Source: Haemaphysalis longicornis
Lineage: Eukaryota; Arthropoda; Arachnida; Ixodida; Ixodidae
Reading direction: 5' to 3'
Assembly (NCBI GenBank): GCA_013339765.2
Contig: CM023450.1
Coordinates: 188,188,688 to 188,252,687 of the forward strand
DNA length: 64,000 nt
Shown: positions 23,037-33,765 of the stretch, piece by piece
Position numbering within the stretch: position 1 is the first letter of the stretch
How the letters are laid out: every line of letters starts with the position of its first letter
The notes under the pieces: model-generated
Told to the model about the DNA's origin: nothing
The model's input: the letters and a program-made list of their open reading frames with translations, nothing else
Databases searched by the model: none
Made by a program: the position numbers and the translations under genes

Positions 23037-24062
23037 TCACATTCTTCCCCTCGGGGAAATGCGGGGAATTTTTTGACGCGTCTCTTGATTGCATGGGTTC
23101 ATGGGATACCTCTTTCGGCTACGGTTGTTTGGAGGGGCGTCCCGCAATCTTTGCTCCGGTATCGCCATCGTAGCCAGGGTGTGAAGATCGTCAAGAGCAA
23201 GCTGATGTGCTTCGAAGGTAGCTTCGACTCCCGGAGTCCTCGATCTGTCATTGGCTGCTGGAGGCTGTTCCACCTGAGGCGAGGAAGAAGGCTGTCGTAC
23301 ACCGGGAGTAGAGCGCTCATAAAGATCGCTCACAATCGTGCCGTGCAGAGCAGTTTCGCAGCCACGAGCGGCAAAGCAGTCGACACTTGCTGGGTGCGGT
23401 GAAGCCGACGCAACAACCTGTGGCGCTGCGGCGTGGTGTTGCGCAGATTCCACTAAGCTAAAGGCTGACTCTGTAGTGCAGCCAGGCGTAGCCGGCGCTG
23501 GCGTTTCCTGGAAAGGCGAGACTGAACACTGCGGCGAAGTTGTATGCACAGTTGGCGTTGGAAGGTGTGGTGGTGTAGAGGATGGCGTCGGCATCGGCGT
23601 GACGCAGGTGGTCGTGTCATCACAGCCATCACTGTAGTATTGAGATATGCTGTCTGAGACGCCATAGTGCTTCAGAACAGCCTTCTTCAAGTCGTCGTAC
23701 GTCTGTGGGCCAGGTGGCGGGAGCCGGAGCTGCGCGAGGAGCCCGTCAGGTAGCCGTGTCGCTGCGAGGTGGTAGCGCAGCGGTTGGCTCCTTACGTTGT
23801 TGATGAAAAAATGGCTCTCGAGCTGAACAAACCATATGTCGCAGCGAGGGGTGTAGAAGTGGGAAAGACCGCTGAGGTCTGGGAGCTCGAGATACGCGCC
23901 CATGATCGCAGACCCGTCATCTTGTGAGGGTTCGGGTGCATGGGCCGAGGTCGGTGTCGGAGGAGGACTGGTGGTGGTAACGGCTGCCGTTGGAGCGACA
24001 GTAGACAGTACGCCCAGGATGGAAAGGCGTGTCTTGCTGTCAATCAGATGATGGTGACGCAT
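23037..24062 (-). CDS. chimeric Gypsy frame: protease tail fused to a second gag
   Basis: A 341-codon frame on the minus strand. Its first ~30 residues (MRHHHLIDSKTRLSILGVLS) are the region that normally follows the protease in Ty3/Gypsy Pol. It then passes through a P/T-rich linker into a new gag-like (DUF7041-type) domain at about residues 56-135 (LELPDLSGL, DIWFVQLESHF, DGLLAQLRLPPPGPQTYDDL). A long P/T/S-rich tail without zinc knuckle or protease follows. The domain is homologous to, but diverged from, the gag at 25,182-24,697, so this is not a simple duplication. No RT follows. I infer a recombinant or nested copy. Whether the frame is expressed is unknown. Confidence 0.65.
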   Translation of the reverse strand: MRHHHLIDSKTRLSILGVLSTVAPTAAVTTTSPPPTPTSAHAPEPSQDDGSAIMGAYLELPDLSGLSHFYTPRCDIWFVQLESHFFINNVRSQPLRYHLAATRLPDGLLAQLRLPPPGPQTYDDLKKAVLKHYGVSDSISQYYSDGCDDTTTCVTPMPTPSSTPPHLPTPTVHTTSPQCSVSPFQETPAPATPGCTTESAFSLVESAQHHAAAPQVVASASPHPASVDCFAARGCETALHGTIVSDLYERSTPGVRQPSSSPQVEQPPAANDRSRTPGVEATFEAHQLALDDLHTLATMAIPEQRLRDAPPNNRSRKRYPMNPCNQETRQKIPRISPRGRM

Positions 24063-24075
24063 GCTGACGTCAAGG

Positions 24076-25182
24076 TCAAAATGGGTGAGGAAGTCGGAAG
24101 CCGTGGATGGGCTGGTTGACGTCGGCTACTACGAAGACCCACCGGAAGGGGCGCCGCAACCCGAGGTCGAGGGTGAGGGACCGCAGAACATACATGTCGA
24201 TAGAGGAAGAGTTCGCTGCACGAAGCGTAGGTCCAGGTGACTCAGAAGTACGATCATCCTTGGTGGCTGGTAATACACTGACCTCAGCACCCGTGTCCAC
24301 AAGGAAGCGCAAACCAGAAATGCGATCCGTGACCAGAAAAAGGCGGCCAGGTTGTAAGGCGAGGTCACATAGCCGCCATCAGTGATCTCGCGTCGCGTTT
24401 CCCGACCAGCTGCATGGGGAAGTGCAGTGACGGGCGCGGTGCGATGGAGAGTGCGATGGTACCAGCAGATAGACGACCTTCGAGGGCTGCGCGAGAAAGA
24501 ACCGCCTGGGGAAGACGAACGACGGCTAGGACGTGGGGAGGAGCCGCATCGGCGATCAGGGGATGTCCGAAGCGCTTCAATGGAAGCGGCAAGTTGATCG
24601 ATCCGAGACTCTAAGCGGGACACGGCCGATAACTATGCTGTCGAAGCGAGGCTGGCGACGGAGGGAGAAGTCGCGTCGTGAACTCTATCAGCAAGCTCAG
24701 GCGGCGCGGTCGAGGCTCAAGTCCCCTGCAGCAGCTAAAACGATGCGAGTGGACTGTGGCAAGCGCTGCAGAAAGAGCTCCTTCAAAAGGGCACCGTTCG
24801 AGTCCACGTTGCCCGCGCCCACGAGCTGTCGCATGGTGTTGAGTAGTTGGGAAGAGCGGCGATCTCCAAGCTTTTCGTGGGTAAGCAGGTGCCGGAGGCG
24901 CGCGCTCTCGGACGCCGTAGTTCGGTCCAGAATACTCTGATTGAGCCGCTGGTAAGGAGCATCGTTCAAAGGTGCACCGATGACGTCTGCCACTTCATCA
25001 GCCACCTCAGGAGGCAGGTTGCAAAGCAAGTGGCGAAACCTAGTAGTCTCCGAGGTGACGCGGTGCAGATCGAAGACGGCTTCGACCTGGGCGAACCAAA
25101 CGTGCGGGTTCTTGCGCACGAAAGTGGGTAGACGGAGCTGTAAGACTGCGACGTCCGGCGGCCGCGAGGAAGCGTCAGGCAA
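24076..25182 (-). pseudogene. Ty3/Gypsy gag and aspartic protease (frameshifted)
   Basis: Gag starts at 25,182 (MPDASSRPPDVAVLQLRLP) with a DUF7041-type capsid domain (NPHVWFAQVEAVF, RHLLCNLPPEVADEVADV, LLTHEKLGDRRSSQLL, FLQRLPQSTRIVLAA). The frame shifts near 24,690, then continues SRLESRIDQLAASIEAL and an R/S-rich stretch to CWYHRTL, the start of a zinc-binding motif whose remainder is scrambled. After another shift comes the protease with an intact active site, RFLVDTGAEVSVLPAT (about 24,309-24,262). A further shift near 24,100 separates DFLTHFDLDV, which leads into the next frame. At least three frameshifts, so inactive. Confidence 0.8.
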
Positions 25183-25204
25183 ACGAGGGAAGCAGCGTGC
25201 GGAT

Positions 25205-25269
25205 GCCAGTTGGCCAATCTGCTGATCATGATGGTGGCGCTTACGAAGATGATGATGGTGGCGCTACAC
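25205..25269 (+). repeat. 65-bp direct repeat, right copy
   Basis: This matches 22,001-22,065 at 62 of 65 positions. Its right edge abuts the TGTGATACAATC that opens the LTR-like segment at 25,270, so it could be the target flank or the end of the neighbouring element. Confidence 0.8.
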
Positions 25270-25553
25270 TGTGATACAATCACTGCGCCTCCATTCATGG
25301 AATTCAAACTGTAGCCAGCAGAGTCCTGATTGGATGTACTTGAATTGCTCGCCTCTGAAAGGGATTCGCGCGTAAATAAAAGGCCCGTGTGCATAAGCGA
25401 GAGCGGGATTATACGGAGACGCGGAGTTAAGACGCGTGCTCTCGCCATTGTGCGAGTCGCGTAACGCCCTTGTTGCCCGTGTATATAAAGACCTTTACTC
25501 ACCATCTTGTCGACAGCTTCGTCACTCAGCCCTAAGAAAGGCAACTTTTGCAA
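25270..25553 (+). mobile_element. candidate LTR and primer binding site, plus strand
   Basis: The segment begins TGTGATACAATC and ends TTTTGCAACA, consistent with TG...CA LTR ends, and is about 284 bp. It contains TAAATAAAAGG near 25,375 and GTATATAAAG near 25,482, which could serve as TATA or poly(A) signals. Directly after it GTGGTAGCAGCGGCGGGATC resembles a tRNA primer binding site and leader. I see no second LTR. The interior is cut off by the LINE beginning near 25,830, so this would be the 5' remnant of an element. Confidence 0.5.
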
Positions 25554-25829
25554 CAGTGGTAGCAGCGGCGGGATCGACCGGAGTCGGCTACCTCTGGCAG
25601 TGAGTGCCTAATGTTTTCTCTCAGTTCCCCACACTTCTGTAGCACAGGTTATAGTAGTTTAGAGAAGGGCCATGTGAAGCACTGGGGAAAGCCTAGATTG
25701 TTTCAAGCATAGTGTTTTGAAACCAACCCTAGTGCCGATGGTATAAACAAAGCACTGCATCGAACTACTCGCCCGTGCTTCACTACTAGCTCGACAGTAA
25801 GGTAATGGCAAGGGAATTATCAAACAGAA

Positions 25830-27040
25830 TCAGAAATCTTTATTTCATGAAGAAAATCAGATACAAAAATAGGTAAAATGTCATCGGGATCCATAGCGAA
25901 CACAGTGGATCAAAACATAATATTCATATTAAACAATCCAACAAAATAATACAAAGATAAATTACAATGGGCACAAGAAAAATATATTGTGCAAATTTTA
26001 GTCGGTCAAGCATAAAGCTCAGACATGAAGTATTTTTTTAACAAATGAGTGCCATGTCTGTTTTGTTGTAATTCGACTGGCATATTATTTAATAGTTTGG
26101 CTCCCAAAAAGGAAATGGTGCGGTGATCATATTCATTGTGCATTTTTGGTAAATTTAAGTTTCATTGGTGGGCGTGTCGGGTATATAATTTTGGTTGTAC
26201 GAAATTGAACGACCAGTTAGGTGCTATTAGAATTTTTCGGGCTAGTAATGGTGTCTTGAAGTTTCTTGCCACAATAAATGGCATGATTTCAGGTTACGAA
26301 CAAATGGTGGATGTTGGTTCAGTGGTGGGGGCGTGTATCAATGTTCGAATCACTCTTTTTTGGAGTTTCGCAATAATGGCACTATCTGAAGCATATGTGA
26401 ATCCCCAAGACTCTACACAGTACGTAAGGCGAGAGTGGAAAATACTATACTACACTAACAGTAGTGTTTTACTGTCAAGGTGTTTCCGTGCTTGAATTAT
26501 GGGTAGCAACCAAACGACAACTTTTTGCTAAGTATTTCTATACACGGTGTCCAGTTTAGTGACTTGTCAATTATTACTCCTAAATATTTATGTTGTTCAA
26601 CCTTCATAAGTGCGGTATTTCCCAAGAATAATTTGTAGTCCACTGTTATGTTTTTTGATTAGAAGAGAAAACTATAAAATTTCTTTTTTTAATGTTGAGA
26701 GATAACTTATTACTGGTAAACCACTTCACTGTGTTAGGTAATTCTAGGTTTGCTAAAGTTTCGGCTTCTTTTAAATTGCGATGAGAGATGAGTAAAGTTG
26801 TATCATCAGCGTAAATAGTGGTAGCGGCGTGTCTTAGCGAATTTGGAAAGTCATTGGTTAACAGATAAAATAATAGGGGACCGAGTACGGACGCATGGGG
26901 TACCCCAGCAGTTTTTAGGTAGGATTTGCTGTCAGCTGTCTGCACGAACTGTTTGCGGTTCGTCATGTAGCTGCGGAAAAAGTCCAATGCTGGCCCTGGA
27001 AATCCATAACGGTCAAGTTTTTGCAACAATTAAAAGGCGG
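25830..27040 (-). mobile_element. 5'-truncated LINE with YADD reverse transcriptase (Jockey/CR1 group)
   Basis: The longest frame (27,029-26,646, minus, 127 codons) opens at LLQKLDRYGFPGPAL inside the RT. It carries AGVPHASVLGPLLF (where Q and G of the usual GVPQGSVLGP are lost) and the catalytic IYADDTTLL. After 26,645 the remaining region is readable with stops (KYLGVIIDKSLNW, then C-terminal remnants) to about 25,850. No endonuclease is present; the 5' truncation is near 27,040. Motif A of the RT is missing because it lies upstream of the cut, so this copy cannot be active. Confidence 0.8.
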
Positions 27041-27119
27041 GCGAGCCGCAAAAGGATAGTGTAAACAATGAAGGACTTTAAAGTGGAGGTAATAGAAATT
27101 TTTGAGAGCTAGGACCTTA

Positions 27120-28500
27120 CCTTAGGCCGCGCTAAACAGAAGCGGGCGAATTCGAAAATAATGCGGCAGGAGATCGTAACAGCTGAGGAAGTCAATGAGC
27201 CCTGGGCTGAAATCATAGTGCCGTGAGCGAGAGGAGGCCGAGAAAAAGAACTGCGTGATGGCGAAGAAGCCGAAAGGCAGGAACGGCTCGAGTTGAGTCT
27301 GAGCTCCGGCAGTGCTCGCCGGCGTCCAGCGTGGCTTCTCCAACAGTTCCGGAGATGGTCCGAGAATTAGGGACCAACTGACGTCATTTATTACTGGCGA
27401 GGACAGGTGAAGGATCTCGTCACGTTTAAGCACAGTTGGGAGCGAAATGACAAGAGCGGTCTCTTTGGGCACAAAGCCTGACAGCTTTCCTTCCTAAAGA
27501 TGCATCTGACCTGATAACGGGTCTGTCGGATGAAGCGTTTGAGAGCTATGAAGATGTCACACATAATCTTCAGACAAAGGGTAGGCTGCCACCCGAGGCT
27601 TCCCGGCAGAGGTTCCAGTACGCAAAAAAAAACGAAAGTGAGTCGCTCATAGACTTCGCATTCCGTCTAAGGCTGACCAAATTTTGTGACTTAAGGGCGA
27701 AGATCTCAATGACGACTGAGACAAAGTACTAAAGTGCGTAACATTGCACAAATTCTACCGCTGCTTCGAAGACATCAGGTTGTGGCTGCAGGATAGGCTG
27801 CAAGAAGTATAGCTGAACACAGCAACGAGGTTAGCTGTGGAGTACCACACGCACCGAAAGTTGCAAAAGGCGGTGCGCGTTAAGAAAACGGGCACTTCTG
27901 GTTGAAGGCACATTTAGGGAGACAGCCAGCACATAGTAGTTTTCTAAAAGGCCCACGTCCTACGATAGAAACCGTGGCTGAAGAGATGGATGAGTCGCGA
28001 AAATTGAACAGTGATGCCATGCAGCGCTCGAATGCCGCACGGGCATTTGAGTCGCGGAAGCCGCTTATTCGCTACAACTGCAAAAAGTAAGGGCTTATCG
28101 CGGCAAACTACAATCACAAGGTTGCTTTCTCGGAACGACTGCATAGGAGAATGCGCGAGCCTAATGCAAGTTGCCGGACAACAGGGCTGCTTGCTTGCCA
28201 ATCGCTAGGGTAATCATTGAAGGAGCTTTTGTAAACTTAATATCCATGCAGCTGTGTCCGGAGAACTCCCAAAGCCTGTTCCGTATCTCTTTTACAACAG
28301 CCCAGAGCAGCTGCTGAAAAACAAAGAAAATCGTTCTTTACCAGCTTGGCATGCATGGCACTCACAAGGTCGCAAGCGCAGACGCTGCCGCAGAAACTTG
28401 ACACTGTCGCATCGAGCGAAACGGAAAAGGCGGACGAGCAACGTAGCCCGAGCTAGAGCCCTGCACGGTCCAGATGACACGAAAGCCCGGACCCAACCTG
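27120..28500 (+). pseudogene. decayed Ty3/Gypsy gag
   Basis: On the plus strand, in several frames, the sequence matches the capsid region of a tick-type Gypsy gag: SLWAQSLTAFLPKD-like, DLITGLSDEAFESYEDV, then GRLPPEASRQRFQYAKK, ESLIDFAFRLRLTKF and KCVTLHKFYRCFEDIRLWL. Around 28,065-28,100 the words IRYNCKK and IAANY suggest a lost CCHC knuckle. Stops occur throughout. It may be the upstream part of the same ancient element whose integrase and RT survive at 31.2-33.1 kb, split by later insertions, but this is inference. Confidence 0.65.
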
Positions 28501-29596
28501 GCTCATGTGCCTGGACTACTCGGAGAGTTTTAGGGGCGAAGTGCCTTAGGGGCTCGGGCTGTCGCCGTCTCCTGTTGTCGTCTCGTGTAGTCACGACACT
28601 AAAACAAAGGGACACTGCATTTCCAACGCCTCACGCTATAACGAAACGCGAAATAAAAAACACACTTTGACACTCGTTTCACAACGCCTCGCGCTAGAAA
28701 GCTTCGTGCTTCGAAACTTTTACAGCAAAGCTGTATTCCTCTAACCCCCAAAGGTATCATTTTCGAGGGCAAAACGCCAAAGCACCGAGGCCTAAGTCGC
28801 CGAGCACTCAGCATCGAAGCCGCACTTTGGATGATGAGGCGCTTGTGAACTATGGGACCTCCCCACCGCGTGTTCCTGGTAAAAGGTTGTGTCTACAGAT
28901 TATCTGTTAAGGCTAAGCCAGATCTAGTGACTCCCACCAGCACTTCTCCGGCACCAAATCAACGCGCGCCGTGTGGCAAGAGACTTACAATCTTTGAATA
29001 CACTTATAAACTGCATGCTTCAGCCCCTCCCCAGGTATCACGTGGAGATGGCCTGGTTTTCTTTGCGGGCCTGGGCTGGGCTAGGACTCGAAGCCTGGGG
29101 CCCGGGCCGGGCTCGGCCTTGAGTTCATGGGCTTCGCCATTAATATTCTCCGTAGTTAAGTGAAGAAAGAGCATTAAAAGGAATGCTCCGAATATATTCT
29201 TGCCCTTTTTTATGTTAGCTGTACACATTCTTTTATAAACGTTTTTTTCTAGATCTGAAGTCACTGGGCGGCACGTTTAATGGCATTTGATGTACTTCAT
29301 CAATATTTTAGACTTCGGGTAGCAACATACCAAATTCCTTGTAATCGTATTATTATTCAGTTTCTTAACGGAATAATAAACTGAATAATAATATGATTAC
29401 AAGGAATGCCGTAGCGTTGAAGGAATTATACAGGACAACCTGGAGCTCGGCATTTATGTTAATGTACGCGTGTGTTTTACAGTCGCAGCCATAGAAAATT
29501 GGCTGCCATGACCGAGAATCAAAAATACGTGCTACAGAAAGAAGCGCTGAAGGACCACTGCAGGTAAGCAATTTCAGTGGCCATGCACACTAGATG
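28501..29596. other. unassigned; GGCCCGGG-rich patch and a foldback
   Basis: I see no gene. At 29,060-29,130 there is a patch rich in GGGCC and CCCGGG words, similar to one at 30,820-30,990. The strong inverted repeat at 29,334-29,407 is listed separately. Confidence 0.45.
29334..29407. repeat. 30-bp inverted repeat with 14-nt loop
   Basis: Arms at 29,334-29,363 and 29,378-29,407 are reverse complements with one mismatch. The arm includes CTTGTAATCGTATTATTATT. It would make a long stable hairpin in RNA or a cruciform in DNA. Nothing coding overlaps it. Confidence 0.88.
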
Positions 29597-30800
29597 AAGA
29601 GGTTTATTTGTCCATCGAAGCAGATACATAACATGCCTCGATGAAACTACGCATCGGGTAACAAATATACATTACAAAAACACACAGAAAAACAACAATC
29701 CAGAAGTGGCTGCCGCTGGCCTACACACAAGTTGTAACATTTTGTACCACGCAGGGTACAACATAAACAGAGTAGAAAGTTGAGTTGTCGACAAACGCGA
29801 ACAGTAGTTTCAGGGTCGAAACACCACGAATGTTGGTAGAAAGTGCTACAGTCTTAGATAGTTACAGATACACACATGGTAAAGTGAACACTGCAGATAA
29901 CTATGTATCGTATTTAGTCTGGTTACAAGGCTAATATTCTAACTTGTTTTAGTATGGTTACAGGGCTAATATTCAACTATTCGTATTTCCAATCGTGCGT
30001 TATTCACCTCGATGAAGCGGCACGACCAACGCAGGAGGAACGCCTCTTCCCCAGCGTGGCGAGCTCCGCTTCCAGGTGTTCGAACAGACGCGTGCGCATG
30101 CGGAGCAACATGGGGAACATAGCCTTGTGAGGCCGGGACCGGAGTGCCGCAGCACCACGACGCCTCCACACAACCAGGGCTCCCACACATAACAGAAAAG
30201 TTACTAGGGCATCGCGAGATTCTGTGCGCTCCCCTAGGCGTAGTTTAAACATCCTAGACAGCGTCCAAAACGGCCTCGCCACAGAACACTGAAAGATAGC
30301 GTGCCGCAAAGTTTCATTTTGTCCGCATTTGGGGCACCGCGCTGACGGTGTTACGCCCCACGCTGTCAAGCGGTCTCTAGTTGGCAGAACGCCCCAACCA
30401 CGCTCCCACCCGAAATCTTTGACGTCCGCTGTCAGGACCGAAGAAGATCAGCTGCCTCCAGCGCGCCTTTTTAGAGCGCGCTTTCTGCTCCGCAGTGAGT
30501 TCCGCCACAGCAAGTTGCTGGCAAAGTTCGCTTGGGGCAATGTCCGAAATTTCCAAGTCGGGGATGGTTTTAACGCAGAACCAAAAATTTCAACACACGA
30601 ACTTGTGGCCGAGACAACCACGGGACGTTGCCAAAAATCTGGTCATCAAAGGTGCTGGTGTCTGATGTAAGAATACGAGCTATTATTACGCGATGTGAAG
30701 TGAACTGAAGACGGTGGTAGCTAAAGCACCTACAATACTTATCCATAAATTTTTTCCATTCCCGGATACGAAGACTTTCCACCAAACACGTAAACAAATT
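29597..30800 (-). mobile_element. 5'-truncated LINE, C-terminal zinc-finger region and 3' UTR
   Basis: The minus-strand frame 30,369-30,004 encodes ARCPKCGQNETLRHAIFQC followed by a tryptophan-containing block (ARPFWTLSRM). This is the CxxC...H...C module at the end of many LINE ORF2 proteins (zf-RVT-like). Related sequence in other frames extends upstream to about 30,800 (for example LEISDIAPSE and RVIIARILTSDTS). The last residues continue past a frameshift as FIEVNNARLEIRIV. The remainder to 29,597 is a 3' UTR, ending near TTTATT (AATAAA on the minus strand) at about 29,608. RT and endonuclease are absent. Confidence 0.7.
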
Positions 30801-31190
30801 TCTTCAAGCGTTTAAGCCCGGCCCACGCGGGCCATACCTAGGCCAAAACATGAATTACCGAGCCCGGGTAGGAGGCCCGGTTTGGCTCAGTTATGGACGC
30901 CCGGGCCCGGGATAAAATTAACGGGACAGGGTCGAGCTCAAGCTTCATAAAGCGGACTCGGGCCGAGTCCGGACCTTAAGATAAGGACCATGCAGTGCTC
31001 TAGCATGAGGTGCGAGCCGACCGCAAACTCTTGGGGTAGTTTAATCGAGGCGCGAGCGGTCAAAGCACGTTGCATTATTCCCATCGTCGAAGAAACCGAA
31101 CCAGCGCCGTCGGGCGAGTTCCGACAGCTGACATGAGTTAGTGGGGGTGAACTGATCGACGTTCAGTTTGAGAACAGCAAGCGCACGAAA
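30801..31190. other. GGCCCGGG-rich repeat patch and spacer
   Basis: From 30,815 to 30,990 the sequence repeats CCCGG, GGCCC and GCCCGGG words in a degenerate way, like 29,060-29,130. The rest shows nothing I can name. Confidence 0.45.
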
Positions 31191-31194
31191 GCGC

Positions 31195-32280
31195 GTGGGC
31201 AGGGACCTCGGTCTGAAGAAGACGAAAGCTCAACTTGCACAACTGCCGGCCTAAATTTTCAAAAGACATTGAAGGCTTCTGACGCTGTTGCGACACATGC
31301 CAAAGGGTCTTCAAGAGTATAGATAAGTGGAAAGGACTATTGTAGTTGGTACCATTCGTTATGGAACCATTCCGTCGGCTGGTGATCGACATTCTAGCGC
31401 CACTTCCAGAGTCCGTGAATACCTTTCGATACATTATAACTGCCCTGCATGCCGCGACAAAGTTTCAAGAAGCAATGCCACTCAGAGAGCTCACTTCTCC
31501 TCAGGTCGCTAAAGCGCTCCTTTCAATATGCGCTCGGGTCGGATTTCCTGCTGAAATTTAGTGCTACAACGGAAGCGTCATCATTAACTGCATAACATCG
31601 CCTTTTTTATATAGGCGGAATCAACGTGGTGCGGAGGTCTATCTATCACCCGCAATCCAGCCCAGTGCAGTGTATGCACTCAGCGTTAAATGAATATTGA
31701 GAGCCGTCTACTGAGAGCAATAAAGATAATAGGATACATGCGTACCTACCACTATGTTCGTTTGGAGGTTCTTTGGCACGCGAGAGTACGGGCTTCAACC
31801 CTGCGGAGCTTGTATACGTCCGGAGTTTGAAAACCCCCATGCGATTGCTCTTGGGAAGACCGCAGCTAAGATACAAATGTGGCCGAGTACGTTCTTAACC
31901 TAATTCAGAGGCTCCGGAAAACTACAGATATTGTTAAGCGCACATGAAGGCCGCACACGCATTGTCGAAGGCCTACTACGACCAGTCAGCAATGAAGCGT
32001 AAGTGGGAAGTGGAGTGGGTAGCCAAGTGATGCTGCTGCGCTCTTCGAAGGAAAAAAGCTAGAAGTTCATTGGACGGGACCCGTGAAAGTAGTATGGAAG
32101 CTTCTAACAAAAACTACGAAGTAGAACTATAGATATAGGTAAACGGCCGAACAAAATCTATCACAGAAATTTGATGAAACCCTACATTCGACATCACGCT
32201 GTGTTGAACATAGCTTTGAATGCTGAGGACGGGGAAGGCGCAGGTATCCTTACCTCTCCGACCTGAAGGAAAAGAAGCTC
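31195..32280 (+). pseudogene. Gypsy-type integrase, decayed
   Basis: On the plus strand, in shifting frames, the order of an integrase is readable. First come remnants of the zinc-binding domain (DLGLKKTKAQL near 31,210, then a CDTCQ-like remnant near 31,290). The catalytic core follows: FRRLVIDILAPLPESVN, KFQEAMPLREL and ARVGFPAEI at 31,340-31,560, and it ends in CYNGS where CDNGS is expected (second catalytic Asp lost). C-terminal remnants follow around 32,060-32,210 (LEVHWTGPVK; IYHRNLMKPYIRHH in other copies, here NLMKPYIRHHAVLN). It lies directly upstream of an RT, the reverse of the usual Gypsy order. Confidence 0.7.
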
Positions 32281-32339
32281 CTATCTTCTGCTGGCGCAAG
32301 TGAGGTTAGGGCGCGTTCTAGGCGAAGCGCAAAAGGACG

Positions 32340-33126
32340 AATTTGCGAAGTCGTCCTTCTTAGTTTGAAGATGTTTTGGTTATTGCCCCAAAATACTACA
32401 ATAATTGAGCACGACATTGAGTTAATGGAGATTCACCGTATCAACAGCGAAGCTGGACCGATGTTCTTACGCACAGAAACACATATGGTAGATAAGATTA
32501 GTGCGTGCGCGACCTTGGGGTCATTTTTCCGAGTGAGGACAATTGCACCTCGATTCTAACACTAGTTTATGTGCCCGGAAAGGATCCAGGCCGTGCATCG
32601 ATTACCGGTGCCCAACGCGATGAACCGTGATCAGACGTATTGATTCCGAACCTCGAGTATAGAGTGGAGACCGTATCAAAAGCGGATGACATTTCTACGC
32701 TAGACCTCGCGCGAGTCTACTGACAAGTACCCCTTTCTGGGCCTGCCAGTTGATGCCCTACGTTCGTTTCCCCGGTAGGAACATTCCTTCCATTCATGTT
32801 GAGCTTCAGACTAATGGATCGCGTGCTTCGTGACTTGTCCAAGTACGCGTTCCTTTTCCTCGACGATATCGCCATCTTTTCAAACACATGGGAGGAGCAT
32901 GTAGAGCACTTACGGGTCGTGCTGAATAGTTTTAAAGAAGCAGGCCTTAGAGACAAACCGTCGAAGTGCCACTAAGTTGCGACGAAGTGATGTATCTAGG
33001 GCACGTTGTGGTGGTGTGGCCGAGGCAGAACGTCAAAAATTAAAGCAGCTGAAGTCGTGAACTATTGCCGAACAACCAGTAAGTGCGAGATAAGGGCCTT
33101 TATGGGTTTAGCTGGATAGTGCCAGC
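32340..33126 (+). pseudogene. Gypsy-type reverse transcriptase downstream of integrase, decayed
   Basis: The frame restarts with an N-terminal RT leader (TTIIEHDIELMEIHRINS near 32,398). Next come VPGKDPG, ETVSKADDISTLDLARVY (motif A with its Asp), GTFLPFMLSFRLMDRVLRDL and the catalytic FLDDIAIFSNTWEEHVEHL near 32,860-32,910. It ends in RAFMGLAG near 33,110, where a minus-strand LINE 3' end interrupts it. Stops and small deletions are frequent, including one that removes the PF(C/G) region between motifs A and C. The integrase-then-RT order is that of Gmr1-like elements. Confidence 0.72.
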
Positions 33127-33700
33127 GTTATAAGAGAGAGAGAGAAGGAGAGAGAGAGAGAGAGGGAGATGTAGAGTAAACGTGCTTATTGCGAAAAGCA
33201 ATAAGGAGGAGTCCTCAGTCCAAGATCCCTCGAGCTTTCCCAGCCTCAACCGCCCTCAACACCAGCAGGGCGCTCATCACTGAAGTCGCAGCCCGTCAGA
33301 GGTCTGTCCCAAAGCTCGTTAGTAAAAACCTAGGGATTGGGCGAATGTAGTGCGGCGTTGGTGCAGCCCCGTACCTTATGAAAGAACGTCCCGGGGGCTT
33401 CGCAGAAGCGGCATAGCGCAGAATTACTGTGGGGTGCAATATATGGCATTTAGTGGTATGGGGAAATGTATTCGTCTGGAGTGAACGAAGCTGCGGTTCC
33501 TCTTCTTTCGTTAGATGCTCATGCGGTGCTGGATAGATGACACGTTCTAACTTATAGTATTGATTTATTTCGTGATACATGATCAACGGGGTTGGCCTAC
33601 ACTTCTCGCTTCCCCAGCATACAATCCCCGACTGTACCAGATATCGTCACTCAGCCCCACCAGTTTTGCGGACCGTCGACATCTCGTTCGGACAGCGCGA
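33127..33700 (-). mobile_element. LINE 3' end inserted in the Gypsy RT (I/R1-group)
   Basis: The minus-strand frame 33,586-33,296 contains LTKEEEPQLRSLQTNTFPH, the same C-terminal signature as the LINE at 10.6-11.8 kb (LPRRLQTNTFHHP). It then reads LCRF-CEAPGTFFHKVRGC-like sequence in another frame, a cysteine-rich C-terminus. It ends in a 3' UTR and a CT-rich tail on the minus strand (GA-rich on the plus strand at 33,130-33,165). The copy is short and 5'-truncated. Its position shows it arrived after the host RT copy. Confidence 0.7.
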
Positions 33701-33765
33701 AGAAGAAACTCAATGGGCGAGTACAACATCCTCGTAAATCCTGCACCTCGCACAGTTGAAAACGT

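Noticed and set aside
28254..28670. 138-codon plus-strand frame as a gene
   Set aside because: It is a basic, low-complexity frame at the edge of the decayed gag, with no domain.
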